Part shown: positions 5,372-7,495 of the stretch, in pieces
Layout: each line of letters begins with the position of its first letter
Position numbering within the stretch: the stretch's first letter is position 1
NCBI GenBank assembly: GCA_018609945.1
Contig: JAHENO010000063.1
Coordinates: 1-7,495 of the forward strand
Reading direction: 5' to 3'
From: Haloarculaceae archaeon
GTDB lineage: Archaea > Halobacteriota > Halobacteria > Halobacteriales > Haloarculaceae
Length of the DNA stretch: 7,495 bases
Notes under the pieces: generated by a model
What the model was told of the DNA's origin: nothing
Database searches by the model: none
What the model saw: the letters and a program-made list of their open reading frames with translations, nothing else
Position numbers and translations under genes: made by a program

Positions 5372-6454
5372 ATGGATGTCGACACCATCATCGGCGATAG
5401 CTGTGCCCGCGACTGGCAGACAGTCGACAGCGACACCGTCGATCCTGTCAGGTTCGCAGTGATCGGGCTGGGGTGGTTTACCAGAGGGCGTGCACTACCC
5501 GCGCTGGCCGACAGCGACCTGTGCGAGGCGACGGTCCTGGTCAGCGGATCCGCCGCGAAAGCCGAGCAGGTCGCTGCCGGGACCGCGGCCCAGCACGGCA
5601 TCACCTACGGGGACTTCCACGATGGGGCAGCACGCGACGCCTACGACGCCGTCTACATCGCCACGCCGAACGCCCTCCACCTGGAGTACGCCGAGACGGC
5701 GGCGGCCTTCGGGAAGCACGTCCTCTGTGAGAAACCCATGGAGCGGGACACCGACCGCGCCCGGGAACTCGTCGCGGCCTGCGCGGATGGCGGCGTCGAA
5801 CTCATGGTGGGGTACCGGATGCACACGGAACCTGCGGTCCGGCGTGCCCGCGAACTGATCGCGGGGGGATACGTCGGCGACCCGGTTGCTGTCGACGGTG
5901 ACATGTCCCAGCGACTGCTCGACCGCGTCAACCCCGATCCCGACCAGTGGCGTCTCGATCCCGACCTGGCGGGTGGCGGCGCACTGTTCGACATCGGCAT
6001 CTACCCGCTCAATACCGCCCGGTTCCTGCTTGACGCCGATCCCGTCGCAGTCACCGGACGGACGTCTCACACCCACGAGGCCTTCGCCGGGGTGGACGAG
6101 ACCGTCTCGTTCGCCCTGCTGTTCCCCGGGGACGTGACCGGACGGTGTTTCGCCAGTCACAACGCCCGCCAGGCCAGTTCGATCACCGTCACCGGCACCG
6201 AGGGAACTGTCCGGGTCGAACCGGCGTTCTTCCAGGACCAGGACCGGCAACTGCACCTCTCCCGGGGTGAGGGCCGTGCGACGGTCGAACTCGACCGGGT
6301 CGACCAGATGCGCGAGGAGTTCGACTACTTCGCCGACCGACTCCGTGGATCGGCGCCGATACTGCCGGACGGGGACCACGGGCTCGTGGACATGCGGACG
6401 ATGGAAGCCGTCTACGAGGCTGCCGAGACCGATCGGTGGGTTTCGATCGCGTAG
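5372..6454 (+). CDS. gfo6: D-xylose 1-dehydrogenase-like Gfo/Idh/MocA enzyme
   Basis: This 360-residue cytoplasmic sugar dehydrogenase most likely oxidises D-xylose (in Haloferax the equivalent enzyme also takes L-arabinose) to the lactone with NAD(P)+, the first step of oxidative pentose breakdown. The N-terminal Rossmann domain has G32-L-G34-W-F, then A97-T-P-N-A and the family E120-K-P122. The C-terminal domain carries the catalytic D207-I-G-I-Y211-P. Segments H151-T-E-P-A-V-R-R, M178-S-Q-R-L-L-D and D189-P-D-Q-W-R-L match my recollection of the Haloarcula xylose dehydrogenase Gfo6 very closely. I chose ATG 5372 because M-D-V-D followed by a D-W pair about ten residues on fits the start of that enzyme, and because of the TATA spacing. 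Length is normal. It diverges from the small zinc-ribbon gene and converges with the aldehyde dehydrogenase gene. Other aldose specificity remains possible. Confidence 0.85.
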   Translation: MDVDTIIGDSCARDWQTVDSDTVDPVRFAVIGLGWFTRGRALPALADSDLCEATVLVSGSAAKAEQVAAGTAAQHGITYGDFHDGAARDAYDAVYIATPNALHLEYAETAAAFGKHVLCEKPMERDTDRARELVAACADGGVELMVGYRMHTEPAVRRARELIAGGYVGDPVAVDGDMSQRLLDRVNPDPDQWRLDPDLAGGGALFDIGIYPLNTARFLLDADPVAVTGRTSHTHEAFAGVDETVSFALLFPGDVTGRCFASHNARQASSITVTGTEGTVRVEPAFFQDQDRQLHLSRGEGRATVELDRVDQMREEFDYFADRLRGSAPILPDGDHGLVDMRTMEAVYEAAETDRWVSIA

Positions 6455-6473
6455 AGCAACCGCGCCGGATTTC

Positions 6474-6497
6474 GGAGCGACGACGGCTCCAGCCGTC
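6474..6497. terminator. Hairpin between convergent genes
   Basis: The 47-nt gap between the two converging stop codons contains a perfect 7-bp inverted repeat, GACGGCT (6482-6488) and AGCCGTC (6491-6497), and an overlapping alternative pairing GGAGC (6474-6478) with GCTCC (6486-6490). It could mark 3' ends on both strands. There is no T-run, so an intrinsic terminator role is uncertain. Confidence 0.35.
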
Positions 6498-6501
6498 CGT
6501 C

Positions 6502-7495
6502 TCAGACGTCGGTGAACCCGTCGTGGAAGCCGACGAGTTTGGTCCGCGAGAAGTGTTCGACTGCGTACTTGATGCCCTCCTTGCCGACGCCGCTGTCCTT
6601 GAAGCCGCCATAGGGCATGTGGTCGGCCCGGAAGCCGCTGACGGTGTTTATGTTGACGCCGCCGGCGTCGATCTCGTCCGCGGCCCGTTTCGCGCGGTCG
6701 ATGTCCTGGGTGAACAGCCCGGCCTCCAGTCCGTAGTTGGTGTTGTTCGCCTCGGCGATCGCCGCGTCGAAGTTCGGGACCGGGATGACCGGCACCAGCG
6801 GACCGAACGTCTCCAGTCGGGCGGCGGGCATGTCGGGCGTGACATCCGAGAGGACCGTCGGTTCGAAGACGCGGTCGCCGAGTTCGCCGCCGTAGGTACC
6901 CCCACACTCGACTGTCGCCCCCTGCGCGACGGTCTCCTCGAATATGTCGACCACCGTCCGGAACTGGTCGTCGTCGATCATCGCCGCGACGTCGGTGTCC
7001 TCGTCGAACGGATCGCCGAGTGTCAGCGACTCGGCCGCGCCGACCAGTTCCTCGACGAACGCCTCCTCGATTGACTCCTGGACGAGTACCCGTTCGACGC
7101 TGTTACAGACCTGTCCCGCGTTCGAGCAGGCACCGCCGACGACCTGCTCGGCCGCCGCCGCGAGGTCCGTGTCCTCCCAGACGATCGTCGGGTCGTTGCC
7201 ACCCAGTTCGAGCGTGAGTTCTTTCATCCCGCTGTTGTTCGCCAGGTGCTTGCCGACGGTCGTGCTCCCCGTAAACGATATCGCCTCGACGGCGTCGTGG
7301 GCGAGGAGTTCGTCGCCGACGGTCGACCCGTCGCCGGTAACGAGGTTCACGAGGCCGTCAGGGGCGTCGTGTTCCTCGGCGGCCTCCTGGAGGAACTCGA
7401 AGAGCAACACCGAGACCAGCGGCGTGTTCGTCGCCGGCTTTCCGACCACGGCGTTGCCGGCCGCCAGCGCCGGGCCGACCTTGTGAACCATCAGG
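6502..7495 (-). CDS. Aldehyde dehydrogenase, N-terminus beyond window edge
   Basis: This is the C-terminal 330 or so residues of an NAD(P)-dependent aldehyde dehydrogenase, a family of about 480 residues. Roughly the first 150 residues lie off the right edge. The internal M-V-H-K at 7491 is not the true start, since the frame stays open to the edge and the family continues upstream. Numbering from that Met, K18 in G-K-P-A binds the cofactor, F73-T-G-S-T-T-V-G follows, E95 in E-L-G-G is the general base, C129 in G-Q-V-C is the catalytic thiol, and E227-T-F-G-P is the usual cofactor-ribose contact. The ending H291-M-P-Y-G-G-F-K-D-S-G resembles lactaldehyde, semialdehyde or GAPN-like members. 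Near a xylose dehydrogenase, an alpha-ketoglutarate-semialdehyde or glycolaldehyde role is plausible, but the substrate is not shown by the sequence. It converges with gfo6. Confidence 0.9.
   Translation of the reverse strand, partial: LMVHKVGPALAAGNAVVGKPATNTPLVSVLLFEFLQEAAEEHDAPDGLVNLVTGDGSTVGDELLAHDAVEAISFTGSTTVGKHLANNSGMKELTLELGGNDPTIVWEDTDLAAAAEQVVGGACSNAGQVCNSVERVLVQESIEEAFVEELVGAAESLTLGDPFDEDTDVAAMIDDDQFRTVVDIFEETVAQGATVECGGTYGGELGDRVFEPTVLSDVTPDMPAARLETFGPLVPVIPVPNFDAAIAEANNTNYGLEAGLFTQDIDRAKRAADEIDAGGVNINTVSGFRADHMPYGGFKDSGVGKEGIKYAVEHFSRTKLVGFHDGFTDV

Noticed and set aside
5495..6907. A 470-codon minus-strand open frame across gfo6 and the aldehyde dehydrogenase gene
   Set aside because: It is antisense to one and out of frame with the other strongly supported gene. 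It encodes an Arg/Gly-rich product in its first part with no domain. Long shadow frames are expected in such GC-rich DNA.
1..7495. A CRISPR array, an intact insertion sequence or a defence cassette
   Set aside because: No regularly spaced repeats, no transposase or integrase motifs and no nuclease or helicase domains are visible in the supported genes.

Overview
The window looks like haloarchaeal (class Halobacteria) DNA. The convincing genes are GC-rich with strong G/C preference at third codon positions, and their proteins are rich in Asp and Glu. One gene carries a twin-arginine lipoprotein signal. Several genes have an AT-rich TATA element about 24-29 nt upstream of the ATG and no leader, which is the usual haloarchaeal arrangement. 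The species cannot be named from this sequence.

Layout. Positions 1-563 hold no convincing protein gene but contain the 3' half of a tRNA-Glu(CUC) (333-373) followed by a T-run. It starts exactly at the anticodon loop, as expected for an integrase attachment-site remnant at the end of an integrated element. Next comes a Tat-exported, lipid-anchored protein (564-1142). A 476-base stretch follows, with coding signal in two different frames, probably a small broken gene (about 1308-1608). Then come a zinc-free quinone-oxidoreductase-like MDR enzyme (1619-2566) and a winged-helix regulator with several zinc-ribbon cysteine pairs (2699-3634). Positions 3635-4120 are gene-poor and contain an inverted repeat and an A-rich block.

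The right half is a sugar-oxidation neighbourhood. It has an NAD-type extended SDR sugar dehydrogenase/epimerase (minus, 4121-5008), a 55-residue two-CPEC zinc-ribbon protein (minus, 5127-5294), a Gfo/Idh/MocA enzyme closely resembling haloarchaeal D-xylose 1-dehydrogenase (plus, 5372-6454), and the C-terminal two thirds of an aldehyde dehydrogenase (minus, from 6502 off the right edge). In the haloarchaeal oxidative pentose pathway the sugar dehydrogenase makes the aldonolactone or aldonate, and an aldehyde dehydrogenase later oxidises alpha-ketoglutarate semialdehyde. The gene set fits that scheme, but the dehydratases, lactonase and transporter are not in view, so the pathway assignment is an inference.

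I found no CRISPR array, intact insertion sequence, integrase or evident new defence or mobile system. The points most worth a second look are the tRNA half, the frame-split small gene, the tiny zinc-ribbon gene divergent from the xylose-dehydrogenase gene, and the unexplained 3635-4120 spacer.
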